Both the position numbers and the translations under genes were made by a program. From Imbricaverruca yamaguchii (Eukaryota > Arthropoda > Thecostraca > Neoverrucidae): a stretch of DNA of 64,000 bases. The notes under the pieces were generated by a model. That model had not been told where the DNA came from. It was given only the letters and a program-made list of their open reading frames with translations, and did no database searches. This document shows positions 1 through 11,082 of this stretch, piece by piece. The stretch lies in NCBI GenBank assembly GCA_034440575.1, contig JAOTOL010001656.1, forward strand, positions 4,255,001 through 4,319,000, in the 5' to 3' direction. Position 1 is the stretch's first letter; every line of letters begins with the position of its first letter.

Positions 1-392
1 ACGTGACCTCCGGAACACACCCACGATAAATCCACGTGGCCTCCGGGAAACACCTGCGATCAATCCACGTGGCATCCGGGAAACACCTGTGATCAATCCA
101 CGTGGCCTCCGGGAAACACCTGCGATCAATCCACGTGGCCTCCGGGAAACACCTCCGATCAATCCACGTGGCCTCCGGGATACACCCCGATCAATCCACG
201 TGGCCTCCGGGAAACACCTCCGATCAATCCACGTGGCCTCCGGGATACACCCCGATCAATCCACGTGACCTCCGGAACACACCCACGATCAATCCACGTG
301 GCCTCCGGGAAACACCTCCGATCAATCCACGTGGCCTCCGGGACACACCCCCGATCAATCCACGTGACCTCCGGGACACACCTCCGATCAAG
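1..392. repeat. 33-bp minisatellite (about 12 units), cut by the window edge
   Basis: Tandem units of about 33 bp (some 31-32 bp) share the core ACGTGGCCTCCGGGAAACAC followed by CTCCGATCAATCC. Units vary at a few positions (GGAAACAC, GGATACAC and GGACACAC forms). Because 33 is divisible by three, several frames on both strands stay open across the array; these are by-products, not genes. The array is already in progress at base 1, so its true length is unknown. Confidence 0.95.
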
Positions 393-2929
393 CTTGGTAA
401 CTCTTACCAGCCAAGCTCTCAAACTATTCGTAGGTCAAACCGGCCAGGAAATCCTTAGGCACACTATTCTTATCCCGAGTCAAATTATCAATATTTGATT
501 CCATGATTCAACTCCTTTTTAATAGTCCCACAATTTCTGACTGCATTCAGCTCTTAGTTCATGTTATGGGTTACCTCGGTCGATGATGGACCATCCTGGC
601 TTCAATCCTTCAACTATTCTTGGATTAACTCTTTTTGCTAGTCTTGGATACATTGCAACCAAGCTTCAATATAGTGCAACCCAGCTTCAAACATTTCCTT
701 CAATCCACCTTGGATTCGATTCACAAATATATTTCGGGTCTAACATTCAGGGATTTCTTAGATAGCTATCAAATTCATTAGTCTATAAGTTCTCGGAATC
801 TCACTCTCACTCCCACCTAGATCCACATATTGAATTCGCTGATGGAGCCCATCAGTCCTCAGATCCAGTCCTATCAGGCTTGAACCAGCGCCCATCGAGC
901 GAGTCAGCCGAGCGGCTATGAGCAGCAGCGGCTTCAATCTGCCGCCGCCGCGCCGCCGCAAGCCTCGTAACCGGCTTGTTTTCGCCGACGAGCCGCTGGC
1001 CCGCCACCAGCAGCCTTGCCAGAGGCCGGCGATAATTCTATATTTGTGTGTGCCGTTTTGGCGGTGAGTGCGTGAGTATGTGGCAGCCGGGAGATTTCTC
1101 CACGGGCCGAATGCCGTTCGCCAACGAAATCGGCGGGAAAATCTGCCGCCATCGCAATGGGATACCGAATAACCACGGAATGGTCGCCGAGAAAAACCCA
1201 TCACCATAAAATGTCAATCAGTGTGCGGGATAGCACAGGAAAACTTTCTGGTGTGCCTACTATGCGTGTAAGTTATTATCGCGCCAAGAAATTGGGCCTT
1301 CAAATGTTCGGATAACGAAGCAGAAATCAATAAATGTGTCCTCTGGTTAAAATGAAACCCAGCCCTAGCTGTAGGTTTCTAATAATTATTCGGAGGGCAC
1401 AATACATGAAGGCATTGAGCGAGCCCGAATGGATTGGGTGGACATACCACATAAAGTGTGATGTTCACAGCTGATATTATTGGGAGGTCAAAGCCAACAT
1501 TGGGCGGGGGGCTCCCAAAGGTATACAAGGCTACATCCCAGCAACCAGCTAATGATTTGTTTCTTTAAAAAAAACTTAAGTAAGCGAAGTAAAAATGACT
1601 TAGAAATACCTAAATATTATATGTACTACACAACGCAAGGAGTTAGCTTCACACGGGTAGATATGGGCTCCAGGGAGTTATGCTTTCTGGTGTGAATCAG
1701 ATCCACACGAGCAGATCTGGGCTTTAAGGAGTTATGTTCTATGGTGTGAGAGTCATGCTCACGCCTTGTACAAAATAAATATTCCCCCAGCTGAACAACA
1801 TTTGATGACACCAGGGGTGTAGGATCGCAACATTAGCTGGGGAGTGGGGGGTCCTGAGCCCTGGGTCGATCACCTTAGGGTACCCCAAACACCAATTTAT
1901 CACCGGATTTGGTACACTTGATCTTGCCATCTTGAAAATAATACATTCATTTCATAAAACTTGTTTTCCTTTTTCCAGTTTTCCATGAACTTAGCCTATC
2001 TAAGGACAAAATAATCAGGGAATGGTTAATCGAAAACTACCACCGAATGTGGATAATTCAAATAGTGCCGAAACGACTTCTTCCCCTTTCGTTTAGCATT
2101 GTGCCTAATTCCATTATTGTTTTGATGGTATCTATATATGCTACCTCAAATTTACTTCCATCAAAACGGATTAAAAAAGCAGCACAGAAAGAAACATGTA
2201 GCCATGATAACAAACTCCACATAGCCATCAGTGCTAAATGACCAGGGTGATTATCGAGTTGAGAAAACTTCAAATAGGATTGCTTGCACTACTTCAATTT
2301 ATCAAAATGGATAGACACGAGTAATACTAAAGAATACTTAGAAGAGCCGCGAAAATATTGTCACTACTCGCTGGATATTTTGGGTAATTTTACCTTAAAT
2401 TGGACTACAAATTTCACCCCTGATCAGCCGTAGGTATTCGCATGTGCGGTCATCACGTGGTCGTTTGTTTTGCAGCCATGCAGTGAAAAACACGTGTCTA
2501 CGCTGTTCCCGTATTGAATTCCTTAGCTGGCCAAACGACATTGGCAGTTCAGCAAACGGTCCAGCAATGAAACTCTGGACAAACCACATTTGATCGCTGT
2601 GGATTTCGGACTTCGGCAACCCAGAATGCGCTTCAAGTGTGGGAAGGAACTCTGTTGCAAGGATGTAGTGAAATTGGATGGCAGGCTTATGATGTCAACG
2701 GAGCATTCTCTGACCCAAAATAATAATATAATTCCTAACCTGAACGCTTTTCAGAACTTCAGTTCTAATTATTGCTGGAGTGCCTTTCTAAACCAGGATC
2801 AAATTGCTAAACAGACCTTGTTGCGTGAGCCCTGGCCGCATCACCCGGTCCATGAATTGCAGTTGTACGTTATAAATTTGACAAAACGCTTCACGTGCCG
2901 TCAATACACCGGCAAGGCGACCCCGGTAA
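393..2929. other. No gene recognised; contains a GC-rich patch at about 930-1190
   Basis: Both strands carry only short, unrecognisable frames. A GC-rich, CpG-rich patch around 930-1190, with CCGCCG runs, stands out from the AT-rich surroundings but encodes nothing I recognise. Around 620-715 the phrases ending in GCAACC(A/C)AGCTTCAA form two short imperfect direct repeats. At 1640-1760 three related phrases of the type GGGCTCCAGGGAGTTATGCT recur, an approximate 56-60-bp repeat. Confidence 0.5.
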
Positions 2930-3056
2930 CTCACTCTCGAACTTATCGTACTAGTTGCCAACTGACCCTCCCAGCCGGGGACTGAACGCGAGTGCGCAAA
3001 ACGACTCGAACCCAGCACTGCCAGGCAGGGTAAAATAATTGACCATGTGGCCTGGA
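2930..3056 (-). repeat. SINE-like tRNA-related head
   Basis: Read on the minus strand, 3013-3002 gives GGGTTCGAGTCG, a good match to the RNA polymerase III B box. About 35 nt upstream is GGCCACATGGTC (minus strand, 3052-3041), which resembles the start and A-box region of tRNA-related SINE heads. The A box itself is degenerate. This looks like an old SINE head; family unknown. Confidence 0.4.
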
Positions 3057-3296
3057 AATTCACAGTTAATGGAATTGTGGTATTTCATCCTTGTCTTAGG
3101 TTCTCACCATTTTGCCACATGTGTGGGCAGTCATTATGCACACGACTGCTAAATAATGTAAAATGCATGTGACTGAAGTGAAAGGCATTCTGCTTTTTTA
3201 ATCCTTAAGAGGCGATCCTTTATTTTCTTCCAATCTTTCACTATTCCCAAGTAACTTCTTTCTTCATCCACACAGTTAATGATGAAGTAATTTTAG

Positions 3297-3368
3297 GACA
3301 CTGCTGCCAGGACATCGGAGACGGGTGCAAGATAATGCTCTAACCAACTGAACCACCGAGACGGCGAG
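3297..3368 (-). repeat. Second SINE-like tRNA-derived fragment with an A box
   Basis: On the minus strand 3366-3300 reads GTCTCGGTGGTTCAGTTGG and continues TTAGAGCATTATC. This is a textbook tRNA 5' half: the A box TGGTTCAGTTGG followed by a D-arm-like segment. No B box follows at the proper distance, so it is not a functional tRNA gene. It lies in the same orientation as the neighbouring SINE-like head and is most likely a truncated SINE. Confidence 0.45.
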
Positions 3369-3506
3369 TGTGGATGCGGTACTTGTTTGCTTCCTTCATA
3401 GTCATTGGCAAGTCGATTAGATACTTCAATAAATTACACATATTTCATTGAGAATCACAAAATGTTTGGCGTAAGACATATGTTGCGGGAAATCTTATTA
3501 TGTATT

Positions 3507-3535
3507 GCATGTGTTGTGCACTGCACAACACATGC
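3507..3535. repeat. 14-bp perfect palindromic hairpin
   Basis: GCATGTGTTGTGCA is followed after one base by its exact reverse complement TGCACAACACATGC. Nearby bases 3532-3565 repeat short ACATGCGGCAA phrases. Function unknown. Confidence 0.85.
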
Positions 3536-3900
3536 GACATGCGGCAACAACATGCGGCAAGCGACATCTTCAGAATTCAGTGGGAACTAAATATTTCTGC
3601 ATGGGGATATCCAACTATTTTACTACAAAAAGATTTTACTTGATGTTGCTTCAGAACGACATGCCACCGGACCATCTGTCATTCTTGGTGTGAAACTATC
3701 GTTAATTATTTTCAGATTGACCAGGTTTTAATACCCTAGTCGTGTTTTAAATTACAGCATCGGGAGCATCAATCACGCTCATATGTCCAGTGACATACGC
3801 CTTCCAGCACCAAGCCAGGCTTTTGAAAAATGTCGGGAACAAGGACCAACTAATTTGCACCAACCTGAATCGTTCGCCATATTAAATGGCATCAACGGTG

Positions 3901-3920
3901 TGTTGTGTGTGTGTGTGTGT

Positions 3921-3961
<41 letters not shown>

Positions 3962-4105
3962 TATGTAGGTGTTCGGATGTGTGTGTGTGTATGTATATAT
4001 ACGTGCATACATATATATGTGCGTGTATATATATATATATATGTGCGTGTATATATATGTGTGTGTATGAATGTGTGTGTATGTGTGGGTGTGTATATAT
4101 TTAAC
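3901..4105. repeat. (TG)n / (TA)n compound microsatellite
   Basis: About 200 bp of TG dinucleotides interrupted by TATG, passing into TATATA and TGTGTA runs. The apparent Cys/Val- and His/Thr-rich frames here are artefacts of the dinucleotide repeat. Confidence 0.97.
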
Positions 4106-4351
4106 ACATTTCTATGCCGTTATATCACGCACGAACATCAATTATTTGGAAAAGGTCAACACATTGCATTTATCAATGAATTGAGTCATAATCCACATCG
4201 AACAGCCAACGAAGAACAGGACGTTGTGTGAGAATTTACACATTGATGGAGTGAGGCATCGAATTAGCTCGATGTCATACGAGAAGTAAACAAAAATCAG
4301 TTGGCATGGAAAAAAGTAGCGAGTGTTATTTTACATGTAATAGTGTAACAA

Positions 4352-4373
4352 TTACCCCGTTTACATGAGCAGC
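4352..4373 (+). repeat. Left terminal inverted repeat of the Harbinger element
   Basis: The 22 bases are exactly the reverse complement of 13804-13825. The next bases (AAAACTTCCG...) diverge, but a GAAAACTTTCGAA motif follows about 25 bp inside, matching the other end. Confidence 0.93.
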
Positions 4374-4856
4374 AAAACTTCCGAATAAGATGCGATAAGG
4401 AAAACTTTCGAAAATAATGCTCTTGTAAACGGTCTTTTGCGGAGCAAAACATGCGAAAAGCTTATCGCAAATTTACACTTCGGTAGGTGGAATTTTGCGA
4501 TTAGCGCCAATCATGAACTATTAACGGTACAACTGAAAGGGTTATGACACGTCTTGAAGCTATTCTCTGCCAAGGTTTGAGTAAATTTAGCGTAGCTATG
4601 AAAATTTAAACTCTTATTTTTAGTTATGATATCAAACCTACTTAAGGAACACAAAAATCTGGCATGTCTCAACTGAAGGCGGCGCCGAGACGTTACGTTA
4701 TTAGTGCGTGCCCCAACTGTGAGTTTTACGATTTGGCGGAGTGTTCTAGCTTGCGGGTTTGCTTTTAGGTTTTGCTGACTTATCTCTCGGATTTCGTTGT
4801 GAACTTGATTTAGCCTCCTTATTTAATTATTGCACAGTCTATTTAGTCTGGAAACA

Positions 4857-4958
4857 ATGCACCATTGGACCCACGAAGAAGAAAGGGCTATGTTGTCGAT
4901 AGTGTTAGACAAAGGGCTCTTCACTGCTATAGATGTGAAGAAGGTACGCAACGTGCAG
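4857..4958 (+). CDS. Harbinger Myb/SANT-like protein, exon 1
   Basis: This is the first coding exon of a predicted 365-residue protein whose other exons are 8485-8740 and 9783-10522. The ATG lies in AACAATGC; the exon encodes 34 residues beginning MHHWTHEEERAMLSIVLDKG and ends exactly at a consensus donor CAG|GTAAGT. The W-T-x-E-E-x-x-A pattern is the first helix of a trihelix/Myb-like DNA-binding domain. In Harbinger elements such a protein helps the transposase reach the nucleus and the transposon ends. The exon is phase 0. Whether transcription starts upstream within the element cannot be seen. Confidence 0.8.
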
Positions 4959-7900
4959 GTAAGTGATTTGGAAATATTGGAAAAGTATTGTATGGCTCTC
5001 TGGTTCATGCTTCTGAAGTGCCTTTATTTTGTGTATGTTCTTTTTCAAATACTTAGCATGCATGTTGTCCACTGTTAGGGTGACCGTGATGGCTGTCAAT
5101 AGGGCAAGGTTTTTACATTTAGGGAATTTTGTGAATTAGCAGTTCATTAGAATTTCCAGAATATGAGGGTGATGTTTCGGATGATTAAGCATGGACTCAG
5201 CAATGTTATGAGGTATATGGACATTTTTGGAGTTCATTAGGTGAGAAGCTGCATTCTTTTTCATCGCAAATGGGTAAATAGGGATGTCACGTGTGGAAGT
5301 TGAAAAGGATTATAATCAAATGCACCTCTGCATCGATGCACACTAGCCAGCATTTGGTATGGGGCATCCGTGCATTGTTTTGGATGGGCAATATTGAAAG
5401 TGAATTTTAAAATGGAAGAGGTGGAATTGGAGTACGGGTGACTGGAACAAGGCCGCAGGTGGAAGTGTTGAATATAATAAGACTTAAAACTAGCTGGGGA
5501 CAGGAGGAGCTGGACCAATGTCAAATGGGAAGATTTTAACTGGAATTGAGTTGAATGGGATGATATTTATGTGTAATGTCAAATGGAATAAGGCTAAGAG
5601 TAGAAGGGATTCTTAATAGTATTAAGTAGAATCAAATTCAAGACCTGTCCTAGAAGAGTTTGTTCAAAGGCACAGAGGAGCATTCACTCTGCCCAAAGAT
5701 TGTGCAGACAAAACATTCCATTGCTGTAGCACATTCCAATGCTTGAATCACTGCATATTGGTTTCTATCAGCTCTTTCTGCAATATGCAAGAATTGGATT
5801 TCCCCTGTGGGTTGAGAATGGCTATGAAATTTGTGAGTTATTTGCAGCATTCATTCTTACTCCTAAAATTTCATCTTATTTTAGCATTATGATTTCGATT
5901 TCCCACTATTACACCAGTACTTCTCTTCTGGACCATGCACAGTTCTGAAGCACATCAAGTTGTCAGAATGAGTATTTGTAGTTGCAATGTCTGGACAAAT
6001 ATGTTCCATCAACTTCAATATACTGCATCCAATCTGCAGGAAATAGTATCATGTAAACCCCAGGATGTTGATCATGCTGCAGCTCCTATATGTCCAGCTT
6101 GGCCTGTTATTGTTTTGTTTTTATTGCATTGCACCCATGTTGACCCATATCAAGTCATAAACAAATAAGCTTCAGCAAGCATTTGTATTTCATCATTATT
6201 TATTGCAAATGCAATGCATTGTAGTTATGAAAGTCCATTTGTGGTGTAACAATATACCATTTCATCTCAGGAAATCCGAAGGCATCAATATTCCATGTAT
6301 GTAATTGTTACAACCCAATGCAGTTTTCTGACAGATTGTTGAGGAGAATTGAGATATGCTAACTGAGTACCAAAAAGCAAACTATTCATACTTATTTCTA
6401 GGGATTTTCTAACACTTGTGCTGGTGGTGCCAGATGCCAAGAAGGATGGCCACAGTTCTGAAAAACATTAAGTTGTCAAATTGAGTTTGTTTTTGTTGTT
6501 GCAGTGTCTGAACAAATTGCTCCCAATGTTCTGCCACCAAACCCATGTGAAGGGGATGCAACTGAACCCCAGTATTTCCGTCTTGGCCTCTTCTTTCATT
6601 TTTTAGTGCATTGCAGTCATGCTGACCAATCTCAAGCCATTAATAAATGTGCATCCAGGAAGCAATTATATTTTATCGTTATTTGTTGGAAGTTTGGTGT
6701 ATGGTACTATTGAAAGTCCATTTGTGATATAAAATATTGAACCTTGTTATCACAGGATCTCCTAATGCATCAATGTTCTATATATGTAATTGTTCTATCC
6801 AAACTTAATTCTTCTGAAGACAAAAAATATTACTGACCAGAACTGAGATACTATATGTAACCAAGCACCAACAATGCAAACTATTAATACTTATTTCTGT
6901 GGAATTTATAACACATCTGCCTCTGGTGCTGGGTGTTAGACAGAGTGGCTGCAAATGTATGGGGAGCTGGTTCACCCATGGCAAATTCAAGAAAAATAAG
7001 GAAGTAGCTTCCTTTTGTTGGAAGGTGGCTTTGCTCTTTTGTGTACCCCCTCCCTCTGGATTGTGTGGCACATGTAGCAGGTCCTGATGGAATCCTTTGA
7101 ATGCAGCATGCCAAATTGTAGCATATTAACTATGTAAGCTCTCACCTTAAAAGCCTACTGAAAACTGTTTGCGTCTTGGGCATGCTTTGTCACAGCTGAA
7201 TGTGATTCAAGCATGCTGTTGCCATCATTTGAAATGTGTCTCATAGGTAGAAAGAGTGCAATCGCATGGCAATTCTGCCATTGTGGAGGATTTTAGTTAT
7301 AGCTTTTCCCTTATAGTTGAAAAGCTTTCATGTTATCCATTTTCATGAGTTGGAGAGCCACCCTCCAGTCCATCTTTAGCATATGGACCTGGACAATGCC
7401 CTGAGCAAAGCTTAGTTGCTACAATGCATTGGTGATACAACATAGATGAGAACAGCTTTGCTGATATGCAGCTGTGCTCACTGGGGATAGTCCTCGCCTA
7501 GATGGCACACCTTTTTCTGTTCACTGCATTTTCTTCAAAGGTTATAGTTGAACATGACATTGTAGTCGGGGAAACTAGTCACCCATTCAATTGCCAAAGC
7601 ACATTCCAATGCTGGAAGCACATACTGGCTTATAGCAGCTCTTTCTGCAATGTGGAATAATTGGATTTCATCTTAGTACTGAGAATGCCTACCAAAATTG
7701 TCGGTTCATCCTAGAAAATATTCTTACTCTTTAAATTTCATTTCATTTTAGTCTGATGACTGATATCCTGTAATTATATCAGTATCCTTTCTTCTGAGCA
7801 ACACTCAGTTCTGAAGAACATTTAGATGTCAAGTTTTAGATTTTAGTTGCAGAGCCTGGACAAATATATTTCATCAAATTTAATATGCTGCCACCAGCCC

Positions 7901-8484
7901 TCAGGAAACCGAAGCACCCGAACCCCAGGATGTTAATTTTGGTCTCTGTTTTGTTCATTTTTGATCCAACTTGACTTTGTATGAATAGTAATATGTTTAG
8001 TGTCCTTCTAGTAATGTCAGATACAGCTCTCATGAACGTTTGCAGTATACAATTAGGAGGTTGTTTCAAATGGCGTTTTCCCATTGCCATTACAGTGGCA
8101 AGTGAAAGTGCTTAATCTTTGCCGGATTTTTGCATGTGCCTACTGCAGGGGCCATTGGGGTAGAAGTCAGGGGAGGTAGCGAGGATACCGTTCTCCATCA
8201 GTTTTCGGCGGGTATCCCTATACGAGAAGATGGCATCCCCGTCCCCTCGCCATAGATTCACCTAACGCCAAAGGCCATAGGTTCACCTAACTGGATCATA
8301 AGCTTCCTCTCTCCTCCCCTTTCCCACCAACGGGAACGAAGAAAAGCAAACAGCCTCGCACGCATTTGACCGCAGCAGTAATTTTGAAGCTGCTTCACCC
8401 AAGCGTATGGCCTACTGCATGGTTTGTTGCTGCTGCATAGCTTGTTCCTCGCATCATGCATAGTTACACTGTGTATTTCCCCAG
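4959..8484 (+). other. Intron 1 of the Myb-like gene, with diverged internal tandem duplications
   Basis: No other gene was found in this 3.5-kb intron. It contains old tandem duplications. The segment near 5935-6430 is repeated at about 6455-6925: both have AGTTCTGAA..CAT..AAG/TTGTCA, then AGTCCATTTGTG, then GTATGTAATTGTT or a variant. The segment near 5735-5985 recurs at about 7600-7860 (shared GCTCTTTCTGCAAT). The copies differ by many substitutions and indels, so the duplications are not recent. Confidence 0.6.
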
Positions 8485-8740
8485 ATATTCCAGCACGTAT
8501 CCGAGGCCCTAGCCACGATGGGGTATGACCGCCCATCGGGTATGTGCCGGAATAAGCTGAAAGCACTCCGAATCAAGTACAACAATCATCGAAAAAGCAT
8601 GGGACGTTCCGGAGCTGGGGCTGACGAATTCCCGAACCAGGACATCCTGGATCGTCTCCTGGGAGGACGACCGGCTGCAAACGTCAGTGCCATGGCAGTG
8701 GACCTGACATTCAACGAGCAAGTGACGTCAACCCCGGAAG
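8485..8740 (+). CDS. Harbinger Myb/SANT-like protein, exon 2
   Basis: The acceptor is CCCCAG before ATATTCCAG; an alternative acceptor at 8494 would drop three residues. The exon encodes HVSEALATMGYDRPSGMCRN and then KLKALRIKYNNHRK, the second and third helices of a trihelix/Myb-like DNA-binding domain, with the conserved C-R-N-K-x-K-x-L recognition-helix pattern. It then runs into a linker with F-P-N-Q-D-I-L-D. It ends GAAG|GTGATG, leaving one base that joins exon 3 in frame. The reading frame is open across both junctions, which supports this splice model. Confidence 0.8.
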
Positions 8741-8905
8741 GTGATGGCAGAGCCTTATGCCTTTCTGTATTAGTTGTATATCCCAGTATTCAAATGATGG
8801 ATTCTCGTTCAATATGAGACGTCGACACGACTATGGTATTATGTCGAAATTCACTATGGCCATTTAAATGAATGCCTTAATAAATGATGCCATTTAAAAC
8901 ACCCA

Positions 8906-9700
8906 TTGTGTCCTTCGAATTCAATTTTCAGCCAAGAGGGTATTGCTAATCCCATACAAATTTTGCCCGTCGTCGCTGCCTGCCGCCACTGCCCACTGTT
9001 CGCTGCCACCCACTGCTCGCCGCAGCCATCGCACACTGCTTGCTGCCACCCACTACTCGCCTCCGCCATCGCCCACTGCTTGCCTTTACCGCTGCCTGGT
9101 GTCGCCCTCACAGCCGCCGCTGCCGCCGCCAAATCCTCCTCTCCACGGCCGCCGCTGCCGCCACCAAATCCTCCTCTCGACAGCCGCCGCCGCCGCCGCC
9201 CATGCCTCCGCCGTCCGCCGTTAATGGGCGCTGTATGACCGAAGCAGTCGGTGCCCTAAGCCCAAATAACCAACCAACCATGCCTCCGCTGTCACTCATG
9301 CCTTCGCCGCCGCCGCCGCTCATGCCTTCGTCGCCGCTCATGCCTCCACCACCGCCGCCGCCGCCGATGCCTCCGCCTTCGCCTTCGCCACCTAGGTGTC
9401 CTCTGCCGCCGCCGCCGCCGCCGCCCATGCCTCCGCCGCTGTTGCCGCCAATTCCTCCTGCGCCGCCGCCGCCGCCCAGGCCTTCCCCGCTGCCACCCAT
9501 GCAATCGTCGCCACCTATACCTTCGCCGCCTCCGCCCATACCCCCTCCGCCCCCGCACATTCCTCCACCACCGCCGCCCATTCCTCAGTCGCCAATGTCG
9601 CCCAAGCCTCTGCCAGCGCCGCTGTCGCCCATGCCGCCACCGTCACCGCCTGTCACTGCATCCCGTAGTTGCTACCATTTGTTTCAACTGCGATGATATA
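8906..9700. repeat. Low-complexity CCG/CCT-rich tract inside intron 2
   Basis: From about 9000, and densely from 9120 to 9660, the + strand is composed of CCG, CCT and CCA triplets with interspersed ATGCC and CATGCCTCCGCC phrases. All three + frames are long and give poly-Pro, poly-Ala or Pro/His strings; the - frames give poly-Gly or poly-Arg. It lies between a consensus donor and acceptor of the Myb-like gene, so I read it as an intronic trinucleotide/minisatellite expansion rather than a proline-rich protein. Confidence 0.75.
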
Positions 9701-9782
9701 AGATGATTCATGTTTGCATGATGACATGTTTGTTGAGTTGACCGTACCAGTTAGACGTAATTATTATTCTTATTTTTTGCAG

Positions 9783-10522
9783 GAGAAGAAGATCCCTTAG
9801 TGATCTTTCGAGGCCAGGTTTCCCAGATGGTGAACACGGATGAAATTTCCACCATATTTGAGCTTACGCAGACTGAGCTCGGGATGAACCTTCCGAGCCC
9901 CTCAGTCGCCGCTACACCTGACCGGCACCTGCCCGCGGTGCAACCTACCGTCGGCATTGCACCGCCGTCATCTCCCCGCCCACCCAGCAGCGCAGTTGAG
10001 AACTCTCCATTAGCAACTACCAACCGCCCACCCTCATCCCAACATTCAAATGTCTCATCCGCCAGATCTTCGTCTTCGTCATCCTCGTCGACCGCCTCTG
10101 GCTCAAGCACGGCTGCATCACGAACAACCGAACCACCAACCAGCCGCCAGCGCCACCAAACTCGGCTTCCCCCAACTCCGCAGAATGCCTCCACGAGTTT
10201 CCTGGGGGACGATGTCGGCCTGAGCTCCACACCGAGAGCTGTACAACAGCGGCAGGCTCGGCGGCACACTACAACAACACATAGGGAAAGACTCCTAGCG
10301 TCGGTGGAGCGCTTGGATCATTATGAACAGCAGGAGCAAATGAGGGCAGAGGCGCGCGCTGCCCGCGACGAGCAGTTCAGACGCGAATTTCTGGATGAGA
10401 TGAGGGCGGGCCGTCAACTGTTGAGCGCTGCAGTGGAAGCTATGCAGGCGATTGCAGGCCGTGCCCCCCGACACGAACATGGTCGCCACCGTTGCGGATC
10501 CCGCTCTCGGTCGCCACTGTAG
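9783..10522 (+). CDS. Harbinger Myb/SANT-like protein, exon 3 (C-terminus)
   Basis: The acceptor is a T-rich tract ending TTTTTTGCAG. Joined to the single base left by exon 2 the frame reads GEEDPLVIFRGQVSQM, continues through a Ser/Pro/Thr-rich low-complexity linker (including a run of serines around 10065-10090), and ends with a charged helix (RERLLASVERLDHYEQQEQM, then EARAARDEQFRREF) that may be a coiled coil. It stops at TAG 10520-10522 after an Arg/Ser-rich tail that could serve in nuclear localisation. A disordered middle and C-terminal helix are usual for transposon-encoded trihelix proteins. No stop or frameshift is present in the whole 1098-bp spliced frame, so the gene looks intact. 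Confidence 0.8.
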
Positions 10523-11082
10523 GCACGACGCTCTCAAGATCCGAGTGATCCACTCAACGCCCCACTCATTTATCCGAGCTTGTTGGTTCGCATAACCAAG
10601 AATACACGTTCATGTTCATTTTTTTGTTAGTTTTCTATTCATGGTTGCGAAACGACGATCATGCGGCGTTGACGATGCGAGCGTGGGTACAAACGACACA
10701 CGCGGCCGTTGCAGGGCGTGGGAGGCTGCGCCAGTGGTTCAACGGCAGCACCTAATACTGTGACACGATGCTTGGGCGACACGACCGCGCACATCGCTTC
10801 CTACTTGGCGCAAGGTTTGCTGCCGGAAAATTGCAAAACTCACGCTTGTGGTTAGTACAGGAATGGGACCATATATGTTTGGAGCGTCGCGAGACTCACT
10901 TACGGCTGAAATTCTAGCATCAGACCCATGGGCTTCCACGGGAAAGAATGACCTCATGATGACATTCAATCTTTCAACCCCGGCCCCCAATCACGCTGAA
11001 AATGGTGAAGTTCCGTCCCAGGTTCCAAGTTTGATGCATACGCTTCACAGCAAGTTGCTATTGCCCTGCCCCTACGGCAGAC

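Noticed and set aside
1..392. CRISPR-like array of regularly spaced repeats
   Set aside because: Whole units are repeated without unique spacers, so it is a minisatellite; the genome is eukaryotic.
758..1207. 149-codon minus-strand frame in a GC-rich patch
   Set aside because: Low-complexity arginine-rich composition typical of non-coding GC-rich DNA; no domain or splice pattern seen.
9040..9696. Proline-rich 218-codon protein (formin-like or extensin-like)
   Set aside because: The poly-proline comes from a triplet repeat located in an intron of the Harbinger Myb-like gene; opposite-strand and alternative frames are equally long.
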